Notes: generated by a model from the sequence alone, not told the origin. Positions 8,616 through 18,150 are shown, counted from the stretch's first letter. The stretch: 64,000 nt of DNA from Murimonas intestini (GCF_024622195.1 NZ_JANKBI010000017.1:1-64000), one strand, 5' to 3'. A program made the numbers and translations.

Positions 8616-9534
8616 AACCTTTTTCCTTTTTATACCATTCTATAGTCTCCTGTATTCCCTCACAGAACGTATACTGTGGAGAATAGCCGATGTCTTCTTC
8701 TAAGGCTGAAGTATCCGCACACAAGTACATGACCTGATTTGAAGGATAAGGGATTCCACCAAAAACTGGTACACACCTAGCACCAGACGCTTTCTTTATT
8801 TCTTGTACATACTCCGAAAGATGGACTGCCTTACCATTCCCTACACAGTATACCTTTTTGTCGTTCCCTTTCCGGGCAAGCTGATAGAGAATATCCGCAG
8901 CATCCTTCGAATAAATATAGTCCCACAATTGCTCACACCTAGTTAAAATAGGTGGTTCTTCCTCCAGGAACCCTTTTATTGCTGTCATCACCAAGCTACC
9001 GTCTCCATCGTAAGGGCCATAAACGCTCAGAATTCTTGTCCAAATATGCTTGATTCCATACTCACCACATTTGAGACGTGACATCTTCCCGGCGCAGAGT
9101 TTTGCAATTCCGTAGCCGGTATCAGGGGATTCCGGGGTTGCTTCAGACAAGCGAGATATACAATGTCCGTACTCTGCCTGTGAACCTGTGCCAATAAACA
9201 CAGTGCACCCCAAATCATATGCCGCCTCAACTGCATCCACACAATAGAACACATTACGTATCTGTACATATACATCGTTCCTCATCTTTCCCGTGGTCCC
9301 GTCCCAACCCAGATGATAGAAGGTATCACACGCCACTGGTATCTGTTCCTTAAGGTTTTTCAGCTGTGACAGATCACAGCTAATGACATGCAACCGCTTG
9401 TCCTTGGGAAGATTCCCGAGCCGTGTAGAACAAGGCCGACACACGGCATATACTTCTGTGTCTTCAGCAAGCAGTTTCTGTACTAATGCCACTCCTATTG
9501 CACCAGTCGGGCCTGTAACAATTGCTCTTCTCAT
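8602..9534 (-). CDS. SDR nucleotide-sugar reductase/epimerase, YerF-like candidate
   Basis: This 310-residue extended SDR has an N-terminal GPTGAIG nucleotide-binding loop, the segment FIGTGSQAEYG and the catalytic YGIAK (Tyr-X3-Lys). It belongs with the CDP-4-keto-sugar reductases/epimerases (RfbJ, RfbS, YerF). It directly follows an acetolactate-synthase-like gene and the CDP-3,6-dideoxyhexose genes. In Yersinia the same order ends with YerF, which reduces the side-chain ketone of the branched sugar to give CDP-yersiniose. That role is proposed here by order and fold. An abequose- or paratose-type 4-keto reductase is the main alternative. Confidence 0.65.
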   Translation of the reverse strand: MRRAIVTGPTGAIGVALVQKLLAEDTEVYAVCRPCSTRLGNLPKDKRLHVISCDLSQLKNLKEQIPVACDTFYHLGWDGTTGKMRNDVYVQIRNVFYCVDAVEAAYDLGCTVFIGTGSQAEYGHCISRLSEATPESPDTGYGIAKLCAGKMSRLKCGEYGIKHIWTRILSVYGPYDGDGSLVMTAIKGFLEEEPPILTRCEQLWDYIYSKDAADILYQLARKGNDKKVYCVGNGKAVHLSEYVQEIKKASGARCVPVFGGIPYPSNQVMYLCADTSALEEDIGYSPQYTFCEGIQETIEWYKKEKGYEKD

Positions 9535-9626
9535 AGCATTCCTCTTCCTTTCAATGGACTGTTATGGCCCATGAAGAAATAAGAGGGAGAGATCAATCTC
9601 CCCTTCCTTACTTCTTATAGGTCTAA

Positions 9627-11468
9627 TTACTCATCTACTGGTGTTATAAACAGATTCTTTAGCACTTCTTCGCGCCCTAAAAACGGTGCCAAATCCTCCA
9701 ACGGCGGACTAACAAGCGTACCGTCCGCTAGACGTTTGGTTGCACTTTTCGGCTCGAAATTCTGATCCGGTGAGACGAACACCTCACAGAAAGCCATCCC
9801 TTTTGTTTCTAAGACTACATCAACCGCTTCCTTCATTTCAGCATTACTGTGTGCCGAGTAATACGGCCAACCGAATGCTCTAGCAATTTTCTCATAATCT
9901 GGAAAGGATAAATCACCACTCTCTGGTCCTATCCCCACATTACTGTGCTCGCTAAATAGATTATTCTGCGTCTGTCTAATCGAATGATAGCCCTGATTAT
10001 TTATCAAGAACAGCTTAATTGGCAGTTTGTTTTGTAATACCGTCTGCAGTTCCTGCAAGTTCATCATCAGGCTTCCATCACCTTCCAGACATACCGTTGT
10101 TTCATTACTACAAGCAATACAAGCGCCAATTGCAGCTGGTAAGCCATATCCCATGCTCGCAATTGCACTGTTAATCAGAAAACGAGCATCCTTTTTAATC
10201 ACATAATTGTGACTTCCAACAACACATGCACTCCCATTACTCACAACAGTCATATTCCCTTCTGGAAGGCTGCTGCTGAGATATTTAATAAATGCATATA
10301 CATTTGCATAAGCCCCGTCTTCTTCCCAATGCTGGGGTAATGTTACCGGATAATCCCGTTTCCACCCCTGGCAGGCGTTAAGCCATTCCCTACCTTTAAA
10401 AAGCGGGCTGTTTACTTTAGTAAGCTTCCTGTTCAGTCCTTCAAAGAAGTCCTTTGCATCTGCACAAACTGGAAGTTCTACATGAATCGTATGTTTCCTC
10501 AATTCAGCCGGATCTATATCAACCATCGCCACATACGCTTCCCTCGCCCAAGATTTCCAATTGTATCCTACTTGCCTGATTGAGAGCCTGTTTCCTACAG
10601 CCAGTACAAAGTCAGCATTCTGAACAGCAAAATTTCCAGGGCGATCTCCCATAATACCGCCGCGTCCCACGTAGAGGGGACTGGCGTCTTCTATTGCATC
10701 AATAGAATCCCAACATGTGACCACAGGAACACCAAGATTTTCAACTGCCTCCCGGAATGCCTGGTACCCTCCTGAGAGGCGTATTCCATTTCCAGCATAC
10801 AATACAGGCCTCCTGGATGTTCTCACCTTTTCAAGAATGCATTCCAGAACGTCATCGCTCACTTTCTCAGGCATTTCATCTGGATCCTCTGAAGGAGAAT
10901 AACCTGGAAGTGTATCTGTCTCTATGTAACATCCCTGGTAGTCCACAGGGATATCAATCCAGCATGGGCCACAACGACCTGAAAGTGCAAGATAATATGC
11001 CTTTTCCAGCACATATCTGATCTGGTTGGCTTCCTCAAGCATGACTGCATATTTGCACATACATCCTACTGCTTTGGTGATATCGAATTCCTGATCACCT
11101 GCTGCACGTAAAGGATGCCCCTCAGTATAGCGTTCCGCATACCGTGCAGTCGTATCATAACGGACCTGGCCAGATATAATAAGCATCGGTACTGAGTCAA
11201 GCCATCCCCCGACAACACCTGTGATAGCATTCGTCCCTCCTGGTCCTGTAGTAACACAGACAGCCGCAATTTTATTATTGACCCTCGCATACGCCTCGGC
11301 TGCGATAGCAGAAGCCTGTTCATGATGATTATATGTACAATGTAGTCCTTCCTTGTGTCCAAAAGCATCATTGAGATGCATAGCACCACCGCCTACCACC
11401 ATAAAACAATCAGTTATCCCTTTTGCCACTAAAAAATCCGCTACATAATCTGCCAGCCTTTGTCTCAT
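9627..11468 (-). CDS. yerE: Thiamine-diphosphate enzyme, YerE-like (acetolactate synthase family)
   Basis: This 613-residue protein has the three-domain layout of acetohydroxyacid synthases. The N-terminal PYR domain holds the activating Glu in NHHEQASAIAAEAYAR and VTTGPGGTNAITG. The middle domain is about residues 200-340. The C-terminal PP domain has the ThDP signature GDGSLMMNLQELQT ending in NN. Its place directly after rfbF-rfbG-rfbH is that of YerE in Yersinia, a ThDP flavoenzyme that adds a two-carbon unit from pyruvate to C-4 of CDP-3,6-dideoxy-4-keto-glucose. No small AHAS regulatory subunit or ilv gene is nearby, so a role in valine synthesis is unlikely. The exact product is inference. 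Confidence 0.7.
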   Translation of the reverse strand: MRQRLADYVADFLVAKGITDCFMVVGGGAMHLNDAFGHKEGLHCTYNHHEQASAIAAEAYARVNNKIAAVCVTTGPGGTNAITGVVGGWLDSVPMLIISGQVRYDTTARYAERYTEGHPLRAAGDQEFDITKAVGCMCKYAVMLEEANQIRYVLEKAYYLALSGRCGPCWIDIPVDYQGCYIETDTLPGYSPSEDPDEMPEKVSDDVLECILEKVRTSRRPVLYAGNGIRLSGGYQAFREAVENLGVPVVTCWDSIDAIEDASPLYVGRGGIMGDRPGNFAVQNADFVLAVGNRLSIRQVGYNWKSWAREAYVAMVDIDPAELRKHTIHVELPVCADAKDFFEGLNRKLTKVNSPLFKGREWLNACQGWKRDYPVTLPQHWEEDGAYANVYAFIKYLSSSLPEGNMTVVSNGSACVVGSHNYVIKKDARFLINSAIASMGYGLPAAIGACIACSNETTVCLEGDGSLMMNLQELQTVLQNKLPIKLFLINNQGYHSIRQTQNNLFSEHSNVGIGPESGDLSFPDYEKIARAFGWPYYSAHSNAEMKEAVDVVLETKGMAFCEVFVSPDQNFEPKSATKRLADGTLVSPPLEDLAPFLGREEVLKNLFITPVDE

Positions 11469-11516
11469 TACTTTACCCCCTTATCTTTTCATTCCTCAAG
11501 TAACTAACTTAAGGTT

Positions 11517-12851
11517 TCACACTACAGCCTTTCTAATAACCTCAGCCATATAATCAATCATTTCATCATTCATTCCAGGATAAACTCCAACCCAAAACGT
11601 ATCATTCATTATACGGTCTGTATTCTCCAAATTTCCAATAACCCGGTACCCTTCTTTGCTTGCCCTCATTTCATCAAAACACGGATGCTTGATCAAATTT
11701 CCCGCAAAGAGCATTCTAGTCTGCACTCCCTGATTTTCTATTGCCCGGACTACTTCATTTCTATTCACACCTGCTTTGCATGTAATCAAAAATCCAAACC
11801 AGCTTGGCTTAGAATCTGGACATGCAACAGGAAGAATCAACTTATCCTCTAAACCGGACAGTGCATTGTATAAACGTTCAAAATTATGACGCCTCTTTTC
11901 AACGAAGGAAGGGAACTTTTCTAATTGGGCACATCCGACTGCAGCCTGCATATCTGTAGCCTTCAAATTATAACCAAAATGCGAATATACATATTTATGA
12001 TCATATCCCAACGGCAGTTCCCCATATTGTCTGTCGAAACGATGTCCGCACATATTATCATGACCTGATGAGCAGATACAGTCACGCCCCCAGTCACGGA
12101 ATGAACGTATACATTTATTCAACAGAGGATTATCTGTATATACAGCTCCCCCTTCTCCCATAGTCATATGATGTGGAGGATAAAAACTAGATGTACCAAT
12201 ATCACCTATCGTTCCTGTAAACTTTTCTTCTCCATTAATCAAATATTTGCTTCCTAAAGCATCACAATTATCCTCAATCAGCCACAGATTATTTTTATCG
12301 CAAAATTCTTTTACATGCTTCAAATCAAATGGATTTCCTAAAGTATGAGCCACCATAACAGCTTTTGTCTTTTCAGATAACGCCGCTTCTAATTGATCCA
12401 CATCAATATTGTACTGTGGGATTGTCACATCTACAAATACAGGCACCGCTCCATATTGTATAGCTGGAGCTACTGTAGTCGGAAAGCCGGCAGCTACAGT
12501 AATTACTTCATCCCCTCTTTTTATGCTTCGCTCTCCTAATAAAGGAGATGTTAAAGCCATAAACGCGCATAGATTCGCTGAAGATCCAGAATTGACAAGG
12601 GAACAATAACGTATTCCCAAATATTTAGAAAATTCTTTCTCAAATCTTTCCGTATATCTTCCTGACGTCAGCCAAAATTCTAAAGAACTGTCTACAAGGT
12701 TAACCATCTCAGTGCTGTCATATACTCTCGAAGCATAAGGAATACGGTCACCCCTTTGGTACTCTTTCTTAATATGATAAGTATCACAGTAAACTTTTAC
12801 CATATTTAATATTTCATTTTTTGCCTCAAGTTCTGTTTTATTTTCAAACAT
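11517..12851 (-). CDS. rfbH: CDP-4-dehydro-6-deoxyglucose 3-dehydratase (RfbH/DdhC, E1)
   Basis: This 444-residue member of the DegT/aminotransferase fold is a dehydratase, not an aminotransferase. The usual PLP-binding Lys is replaced by His in FYPPHHMTMGEGG. It also has the [2Fe-2S] cysteine pattern of E1: one Cys in EDNCDALGS, then C-X-C-X7-C in DCICSSGHDNMCG. The spacing from the first Cys to the trio is 61 residues, slightly longer than the 57 I recall for the Yersinia enzyme; the difference falls in a loop. It removes the C-3 hydroxyl of CDP-4-keto-6-deoxyglucose. E1 normally needs an E3 (DdhD/RfbI) reductase, and none is visible in this window. A good promoter precedes it. Confidence 0.9.
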   Translation of the reverse strand: MFENKTELEAKNEILNMVKVYCDTYHIKKEYQRGDRIPYASRVYDSTEMVNLVDSSLEFWLTSGRYTERFEKEFSKYLGIRYCSLVNSGSSANLCAFMALTSPLLGERSIKRGDEVITVAAGFPTTVAPAIQYGAVPVFVDVTIPQYNIDVDQLEAALSEKTKAVMVAHTLGNPFDLKHVKEFCDKNNLWLIEDNCDALGSKYLINGEEKFTGTIGDIGTSSFYPPHHMTMGEGGAVYTDNPLLNKCIRSFRDWGRDCICSSGHDNMCGHRFDRQYGELPLGYDHKYVYSHFGYNLKATDMQAAVGCAQLEKFPSFVEKRRHNFERLYNALSGLEDKLILPVACPDSKPSWFGFLITCKAGVNRNEVVRAIENQGVQTRMLFAGNLIKHPCFDEMRASKEGYRVIGNLENTDRIMNDTFWVGVYPGMNDEMIDYMAEVIRKAVV

Positions 12852-12964
12852 TAACGTTTTAACTCCTTACTAAAATAATATGTGATATAGCATAACATAT
12901 CTATTACCTATTATCAGACTTCATACCTTATCTTTAGTTGCCACTTATCACATTTCTGTCACCC

Positions 12965-12993
12965 ATTGTAACACTTTTTTCATATTATGACAA
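12965..12993 (-). promoter_or_regulatory. Internal sigma-A promoter ahead of rfbH
   Basis: On the minus strand TTGTCA (12988-12993) and TACAAT (12965-12970) are separated by exactly 17 bases. The site lies in a 171-base gap about 115 bases upstream of the rfbH start. It could let the dideoxysugar and downstream genes be expressed independently of the distant main promoter. Confidence 0.55.
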
Positions 12994-13022
12994 GGTTTTA
13001 ATAAAATCCTCTTTTTCTTTTC

Positions 13023-14069
13023 TCAACCCGCAAAAAACTCCAGGATTTGCCTGTCAAGGCAGGCTGATACATCACCGCCCTCAACATATATCTTTGACCA
13101 CTCTACTGTCTTTTCAATTGCCTCCTCTATATGCCACCGCGGACGCCATCCAAAAACACGTTTTATCTTAGAACAGTCCAGTTTCAAAAAGTTAGCTTCG
13201 TGCGGCCCTTCTACACACTTGTTCTCCCAACGAATCCCGCTTCCCCATTTTTCGCAAAATAAATCAACAAGTTCACCTGTTGTCAGGCAATCACAATCAT
13301 CCGGACCAACATTATAATAATCAGCATATGCACAGTCCATATACTGCATCTCAGCAATCATTAAATAAACATTCAGGGGCTCCAAGACATGTTGGTACGG
13401 CCTTGTGGAATGTGGATTACGGACTATGATGTTTTCTTTCTTCTTTGCTGCTCTTATGCAGTCTGGTATAATACGGTCATTTGCAAAATCACCGCCCCCA
13501 ATCACATTTCCTGCTCTGGCTGTCGATACTGACGTTCCCATTTTATCAAAAAAGGATCTCTTATAGCTGTGAGTGATAAGTTCCGAGCAGGATTTACTGT
13601 TTGAATACGGATCATAACCATCAAGCGGCTCATTTTCCCTATATCCCCACTCCCATTCTTTATTTTCGTAAACCTTATCAGTCGTAACATTCAAAAAGGA
13701 TTTCACGCAAGAATTCTGTCTTATACATTCGCAGACATTAACTGTTCCCATCACATTCGTTTCATATGTATATAACGGATTTTTATATGAATCCCTTACA
13801 ATAGGCTGTGCAGCCAGGTGAAATACTATTTCCGGCTGTACCTTCCGGAACACATCGCTTAAATGTTCGTAATCCCTAATATCCCCTGTTATAGATTCCA
13901 TCTCTGCTGCTATGCCGCACATACTTAACAGGTTAGGCTCGGTAGGAGGCTTTAGGGCAAATCCTGTAACCTTAGCCCCTGCATTAATCAGAATTTTGCA
14001 CATCCAGGCACCTTTAAATCCCGAATGTCCCGTTACCAGGACTCTTTTGCCTTTATAAAAATCCAGCAT
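13023..14069 (-). CDS. rfbG: CDP-glucose 4,6-dehydratase (RfbG/DdhB)
   Basis: This 348-residue extended SDR begins LDFYKGKRVLVTGHSGFKGAW, the NAD-binding loop, and has TDKVYENKEW and the catalytic Tyr-X3-Lys in DPYSNSKSCSE. RfbG converts CDP-glucose to CDP-4-keto-6-deoxyglucose, the second step of the 3,6-dideoxysugar route. The open frame extends upstream to 14108 into rfbF. The ATG at 14069, right after the rfbF stop, gives the normal family N-terminus and is preferred. It lies between rfbF and rfbH, the standard order. Confidence 0.93.
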   Translation of the reverse strand: MLDFYKGKRVLVTGHSGFKGAWMCKILINAGAKVTGFALKPPTEPNLLSMCGIAAEMESITGDIRDYEHLSDVFRKVQPEIVFHLAAQPIVRDSYKNPLYTYETNVMGTVNVCECIRQNSCVKSFLNVTTDKVYENKEWEWGYRENEPLDGYDPYSNSKSCSELITHSYKRSFFDKMGTSVSTARAGNVIGGGDFANDRIIPDCIRAAKKKENIIVRNPHSTRPYQHVLEPLNVYLMIAEMQYMDCAYADYYNVGPDDCDCLTTGELVDLFCEKWGSGIRWENKCVEGPHEANFLKLDCSKIKRVFGWRPRWHIEEAIEKTVEWSKIYVEGGDVSACLDRQILEFFAG

Positions 14070-14071
14070 AA

Positions 14072-14845
14072 TTACCACACTTTCCATGGGGCCTGTCCAG
14101 TTGCCCACATTTTTTCTAATTTTTCCTTTTCACGCTGAGTATCCATACACTGCCAAAAGCCATTATGCTTATATGCACATAATTCACCCATATTTGCCAG
14201 TGCCCGCAAAGGCTCTTGTTCAAAAACAGTATTATCTCCATCAATATAATCAAAAACAGCTGGCTCCAATACCATATACCCTGCATTTATCCTGCTTCCG
14301 TCAGACTCAGCCTTTTCTCTGAATGCCCTTATTGAATTATCCTTACCCGAAATATCTAATACACCAAACCGCTGCCCTACGTTCACAGCTGTAAGAGTAG
14401 CAATCTTTCCATTCTTTTTATGATACTCCAGCAAATCCCTGACATTTATGTCTGATACTCCATCGCCATATGTCATCATGAAAGTATCATTCTCTACATA
14501 CTCTTTTATCCTTTTTATTCTGCCACCTGTCATGGTATTAAGGCCTGTATCTACTAAAGTTACTTTCCATGGTTCAGAATAATTATTATGTACTTTCATT
14601 TCATTTTTTGCTAAATCAAAGGTAATATCAGATGTATGAAGAAAATAATCAGCAAAAAATTCTTTTATAATGTATTGTTTATAACCAAGACAGATTACAA
14701 ATTCATTAAACCCATAATAAGAATACTCTTTCATAATATGCCATAGTATAGGTCTTTCTCCAATCTCTATCATGGGTTTAGGTTTCAGATGACTCTCTTC
14801 ACTTATTCTGGTTCCAAATCCTCCCGCTAGTATGACTACCTTCAT
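14072..14845 (-). CDS. rfbF: Glucose-1-phosphate cytidylyltransferase (RfbF/DdhA)
   Basis: This 257-residue nucleotidyltransferase has the signature LAGGFGTRISEESHLKPKPM at its start and YGDGVSDINVRDLL for metal binding. It transfers CMP from CTP to glucose-1-phosphate, giving CDP-glucose, the entry to the dideoxysugar pathway. The length is exactly that usual for RfbF. Two ATGs are close together: the second (14845) lies eight bases from an AGGAGG ribosome site, whereas the first (14851) is too close. Confidence 0.95.
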   Translation of the reverse strand: MKVVILAGGFGTRISEESHLKPKPMIEIGERPILWHIMKEYSYYGFNEFVICLGYKQYIIKEFFADYFLHTSDITFDLAKNEMKVHNNYSEPWKVTLVDTGLNTMTGGRIKRIKEYVENDTFMMTYGDGVSDINVRDLLEYHKKNGKIATLTAVNVGQRFGVLDISGKDNSIRAFREKAESDGSRINAGYMVLEPAVFDYIDGDNTVFEQEPLRALANMGELCAYKHNGFWQCMDTQREKEKLEKMWATGQAPWKVW

Positions 14846-14861
14846 AACCATTTCCTCCTAT

Positions 14862-16364
14862 CTATCTTCCTAAATATTTATAAAATGCTTTTTCATCAGC
14901 ATTGTCTGTCACAAAATTGCCGCCGCCTTTATCATTTTCAAAACTGCCTTTTTCATCAGCTACTATAGGGAACTGCCGATGCATATAAATCTGCTTTACC
15001 TCCCATACAGTATCTGTAAATATATTATACCCCCCCAGCGTCAGCACTATAATAAGACATACCCTGGTCAACATCTTATCACTCTTTTTTCCTTCTTTAA
15101 TAAAATACTGCAAAACATAAATCATCAAAAGAAAAGTCCATGGTATAGATGCACGCATACAAAAGTCAGCACTGGACCCAATTTTTATAAAAGGAATAAT
15201 CATAAGTACGATTCCTATACTCACAAAAAGAAAATCCTTTTTATAATTCTTTAAAAGTAACAAATAATAAATCCCCACTTTTAGCAGCCAAAACAACGCA
15301 AACGCTATTATTAATAATAAAAACTGTTTGACACTAATATCCTCTTGTATATAAGTACCCACAGTTGTACCCTGGACATTATTTTTAAAATATAACAAAA
15401 ACACAATAAATACTGAAAAGATTGAGCAAAGATTCGGTACGCTAAATACTTCACCTGCCAATAATTTAAATTGCCTCTTCTTAATGACTGGAAACATCCA
15501 CATACATGCAAGTATTATAAACAAGGCTAAAAATCCACAAAAAGGTAAAGGTGCATATGGAAGTATGCAAAGTCCAATAAATGCAAAATTTCTAACCTTC
15601 CTATTTTCCAAAATCAGAGGTAACGCTATCCACGGTACAATTGTCTGATTATATACCCAGGCTAGTAAAGTGTTATTACTGGAATACTGTATACCATTAA
15701 TTCCATTAAGCCACGCATCTGTTGAAAATGCCTGCCCTTCACTACCTAAAACAGTCAGACCATATGTACCTTTTCCAATTAAATCCATCAGTGCCATACC
15801 AATCTGGTTTAAACCACTAAAAGTTATAAATACGATGCTAATCGTTATAACATGCCAGCTTTTACATGCTTTGCATATATAAAGCAACAAAAAGAACGTT
15901 AATAGAACTCCTAACGTCGTCCAAATAAACAGTACAATATTGGCGGCTGTCCATCCAAATAACTTGCCAAAAATAGCAGGCACTATCCAATGCATTAAAT
16001 AGTAAACCAATCCGCCCCCAGTCTCAGGATACACCACTGGCCAACTATAATTAATTAAATCTCTTAAAACAGCATTTCTCCAATGCTGATCCCAAGTCTG
16101 ATAAAAAAAGCCCCCATTTCCCGATACCCACACCCATGTCAATAAAAGAATACAAGAAACTATCAAGGCCTTTCTCGGGACTTCAAGAACTCCCATATGA
16201 CCAAAATAATCCTTTTTTAACATTTTCCAAAGGCCAAATCCAAATACAGCAGCCATAGGTATGCCTATATATAATTTTAGCCATGTACCAAAAAAAATAA
16301 AAATTGGTATAGTAATATACAAATACGCTATTATCGCAAGTGATTTAAATCTGACCTTTATCAT
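14862..16364 (-). CDS. Multi-pass membrane protein, probable GT-C glycosyltransferase
   Basis: This 500-residue protein has about 11-12 membrane helices. After the third helix comes a loop with GGFFYQTWDQHWRNAVLRDL, acidic and histidine residues of the kind that form the active site of GT-C enzymes facing outward. No named family is recognised with certainty. It ends just before rfbF and follows a beta-helix protein. It could use a polyprenyl-phosphate sugar, or act as a polymerase (Wzy); the locus has no other obvious Wzy. Function is inferred from topology only. Confidence 0.55.
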   Translation of the reverse strand: MIKVRFKSLAIIAYLYITIPIFIFFGTWLKLYIGIPMAAVFGFGLWKMLKKDYFGHMGVLEVPRKALIVSCILLLTWVWVSGNGGFFYQTWDQHWRNAVLRDLINYSWPVVYPETGGGLVYYLMHWIVPAIFGKLFGWTAANIVLFIWTTLGVLLTFFLLLYICKACKSWHVITISIVFITFSGLNQIGMALMDLIGKGTYGLTVLGSEGQAFSTDAWLNGINGIQYSSNNTLLAWVYNQTIVPWIALPLILENRKVRNFAFIGLCILPYAPLPFCGFLALFIILACMWMFPVIKKRQFKLLAGEVFSVPNLCSIFSVFIVFLLYFKNNVQGTTVGTYIQEDISVKQFLLLIIAFALFWLLKVGIYYLLLLKNYKKDFLFVSIGIVLMIIPFIKIGSSADFCMRASIPWTFLLMIYVLQYFIKEGKKSDKMLTRVCLIIVLTLGGYNIFTDTVWEVKQIYMHRQFPIVADEKGSFENDKGGGNFVTDNADEKAFYKYLGR

Positions 16365-16376
16365 ACTATATTTCCT

Positions 16377-18149
16377 CTAATTTTTTATTAATTCTATCCC
16401 GCTTGCCGCTACATTAGTATCATTATTCAATGTACTGTTAAACTTATCGCTCAAGCATTCTACAGAAAACAATTTACAATCCAGAATCACATTATCTATC
16501 ATGTCATTACAGTAAGCCTCTTCCGCCAGAAATATTCCTGAATAATGTCCTCCGCTTATAATATTTCTGCAAACGATATTCTCATAATCTGAGGTAAAAT
16601 CCATCCCCTCCACAGGCTGATCCGGCTGCTGTGCATAACCCAGTTCTACGCCGAAGAAATGAAACGTCTGATTCTCGCCAATATTATTATCACTTATGAT
16701 ATTCTCAATAATAAGATTGCGGTAGCCTGAACGTACCATTTTTACCCCGCTTCCATAGTTCCCATCAATATTGTTTGCCATGATAATATTATAAGCTGCA
16801 TTATCCAGTGAAATCCCCGGCAATTTAGCTGGTGACGAACCATCCTCCAGCCTGCCCAGATCTTTAATAAAATCATTTTCCAGGTCTGTATCAGACTGTT
16901 TTCTCCTGCCCCCATTTTGTATGATATCATTGTTAGCTATATAATTGCCATAGCTTCCGAAATCAAGGCAGATTCCCTCTTTATCATTTTCGACGATATT
17001 ATTGTCAATGATGTAGTTCTGGTATCCTCCATGGGAATATATTCCAGAAGAAAATCCATTCTTTATTTCATTCCCACGTATTACATTGTTATACGGCACC
17101 TCTGTAATATCATACAAATACTCATCTTGTGCTGCATTATATGGTGTCTTTAAGTCCGTTATCGGAATTGAGGAAATTGAAATCCCGGCATTGAAATTAT
17201 TTGCCCCTCTGTTATTCATAATAACATTGTTTTCTATAATACAGTTAGTTATCTTTCCATTTAAAAATACCGCACCATCTCCATTTTCAAAGATCTGGTT
17301 TTTCACAAGGTTAATATAGCTGTTAGTCCCCATCACTACTATCCCTTTGTTCTCTGACTGTTCAACTATATTTTTGTTCAGCAGTACATTCTCCGATGAA
17401 ATGATATAAACTGCATGCTTCATACCGCCGGCAAAATGCAGGTTCTGCAGGCAAATATTCTCTGCATTCTCAAGCAGTACGCCATAATCCAGAGAGTTTT
17501 CTCCTGTAATAATAACACCATTTCCATTAAGATAACTGTTTGACGGAACACTTATCGTCTCATCCAGTTCGATCTTATCTGCTGCTATTTCTACTACTTT
17601 TCCTGCATTTTCATCGAGAAATACATTCAGTTCAGAAGCTTTATCCCCGTCAAATATCACTTTTTCAGTAAAGTTGCTGAGGAAAGCATCTACAGTGTTT
17701 ATTGAATCCTGATACAATACTTTCCAGTTGTATTCCGGAGTATTAAACTCTTCTGTCACCGCGCCTAAATTCTCTATCCTTTTCAACACCTGGAGATTCC
17801 CCATTAATTCCTTCTGGTCCTCCTGTGCCATACGCTCCAGTGCCGGCAATGCTTTTTGTTTTATAATATCTTCCGTATCCCCTGGCATCAGGCTCACTCT
17901 TGAAGTTTCATTATAAAGTTCCTGGCTGTCAGCGTCTGAATATTCCCGCGTATTATTGACTGTTTCAAACTGTCTGCTGTTCTCCGGCACATCTGTCTGT
18001 GGTACATTGTCTGTGACCTGTCCTGTTTCTATCTGCACAGCTCCCAGATCCGCTTCCCCATTTTTTTCATATGGCAGATCCCCAATTCTCAGGGCAAGTA
18101 CCACTATAACATAAAGTACTATTCCGCCTGCTATTGCTTTCTTTTTCAA
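16377..18149 (-). CDS. Membrane-anchored parallel beta-helix protein
   Basis: This 590-residue protein has one N-terminal membrane segment (about 5-22) without an obvious cleavage site, then an Asp/Glu-rich stretch. From about residue 190 to 560 there are many N-rich strands such as NKNIVEQSENKGIVVMG, ENNVIMNNRGAN and IDNNIVENDKEGI. These are typical right-handed parallel beta-helix (NosD/PbH1-like) coils. Such folds are found in polysaccharide lyases, C5-epimerases and O-acetyl-modifying proteins. Its position in the operon suggests it acts on the exported glycan outside the cell. No catalytic motif could be assigned. Confidence 0.7.
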   Translation of the reverse strand: MKKKAIAGGIVLYVIVVLALRIGDLPYEKNGEADLGAVQIETGQVTDNVPQTDVPENSRQFETVNNTREYSDADSQELYNETSRVSLMPGDTEDIIKQKALPALERMAQEDQKELMGNLQVLKRIENLGAVTEEFNTPEYNWKVLYQDSINTVDAFLSNFTEKVIFDGDKASELNVFLDENAGKVVEIAADKIELDETISVPSNSYLNGNGVIITGENSLDYGVLLENAENICLQNLHFAGGMKHAVYIISSENVLLNKNIVEQSENKGIVVMGTNSYINLVKNQIFENGDGAVFLNGKITNCIIENNVIMNNRGANNFNAGISISSIPITDLKTPYNAAQDEYLYDITEVPYNNVIRGNEIKNGFSSGIYSHGGYQNYIIDNNIVENDKEGICLDFGSYGNYIANNDIIQNGGRRKQSDTDLENDFIKDLGRLEDGSSPAKLPGISLDNAAYNIIMANNIDGNYGSGVKMVRSGYRNLIIENIISDNNIGENQTFHFFGVELGYAQQPDQPVEGMDFTSDYENIVCRNIISGGHYSGIFLAEEAYCNDMIDNVILDCKLFSVECLSDKFNSTLNNDTNVAASGIELIKN

Positions 18150-18150
18150 C

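Noticed and set aside
9627..11468. Acetolactate synthase for branched amino acids
   Set aside because: There is no small subunit and no ilv or leu gene nearby; it is enclosed by CDP-dideoxysugar genes.
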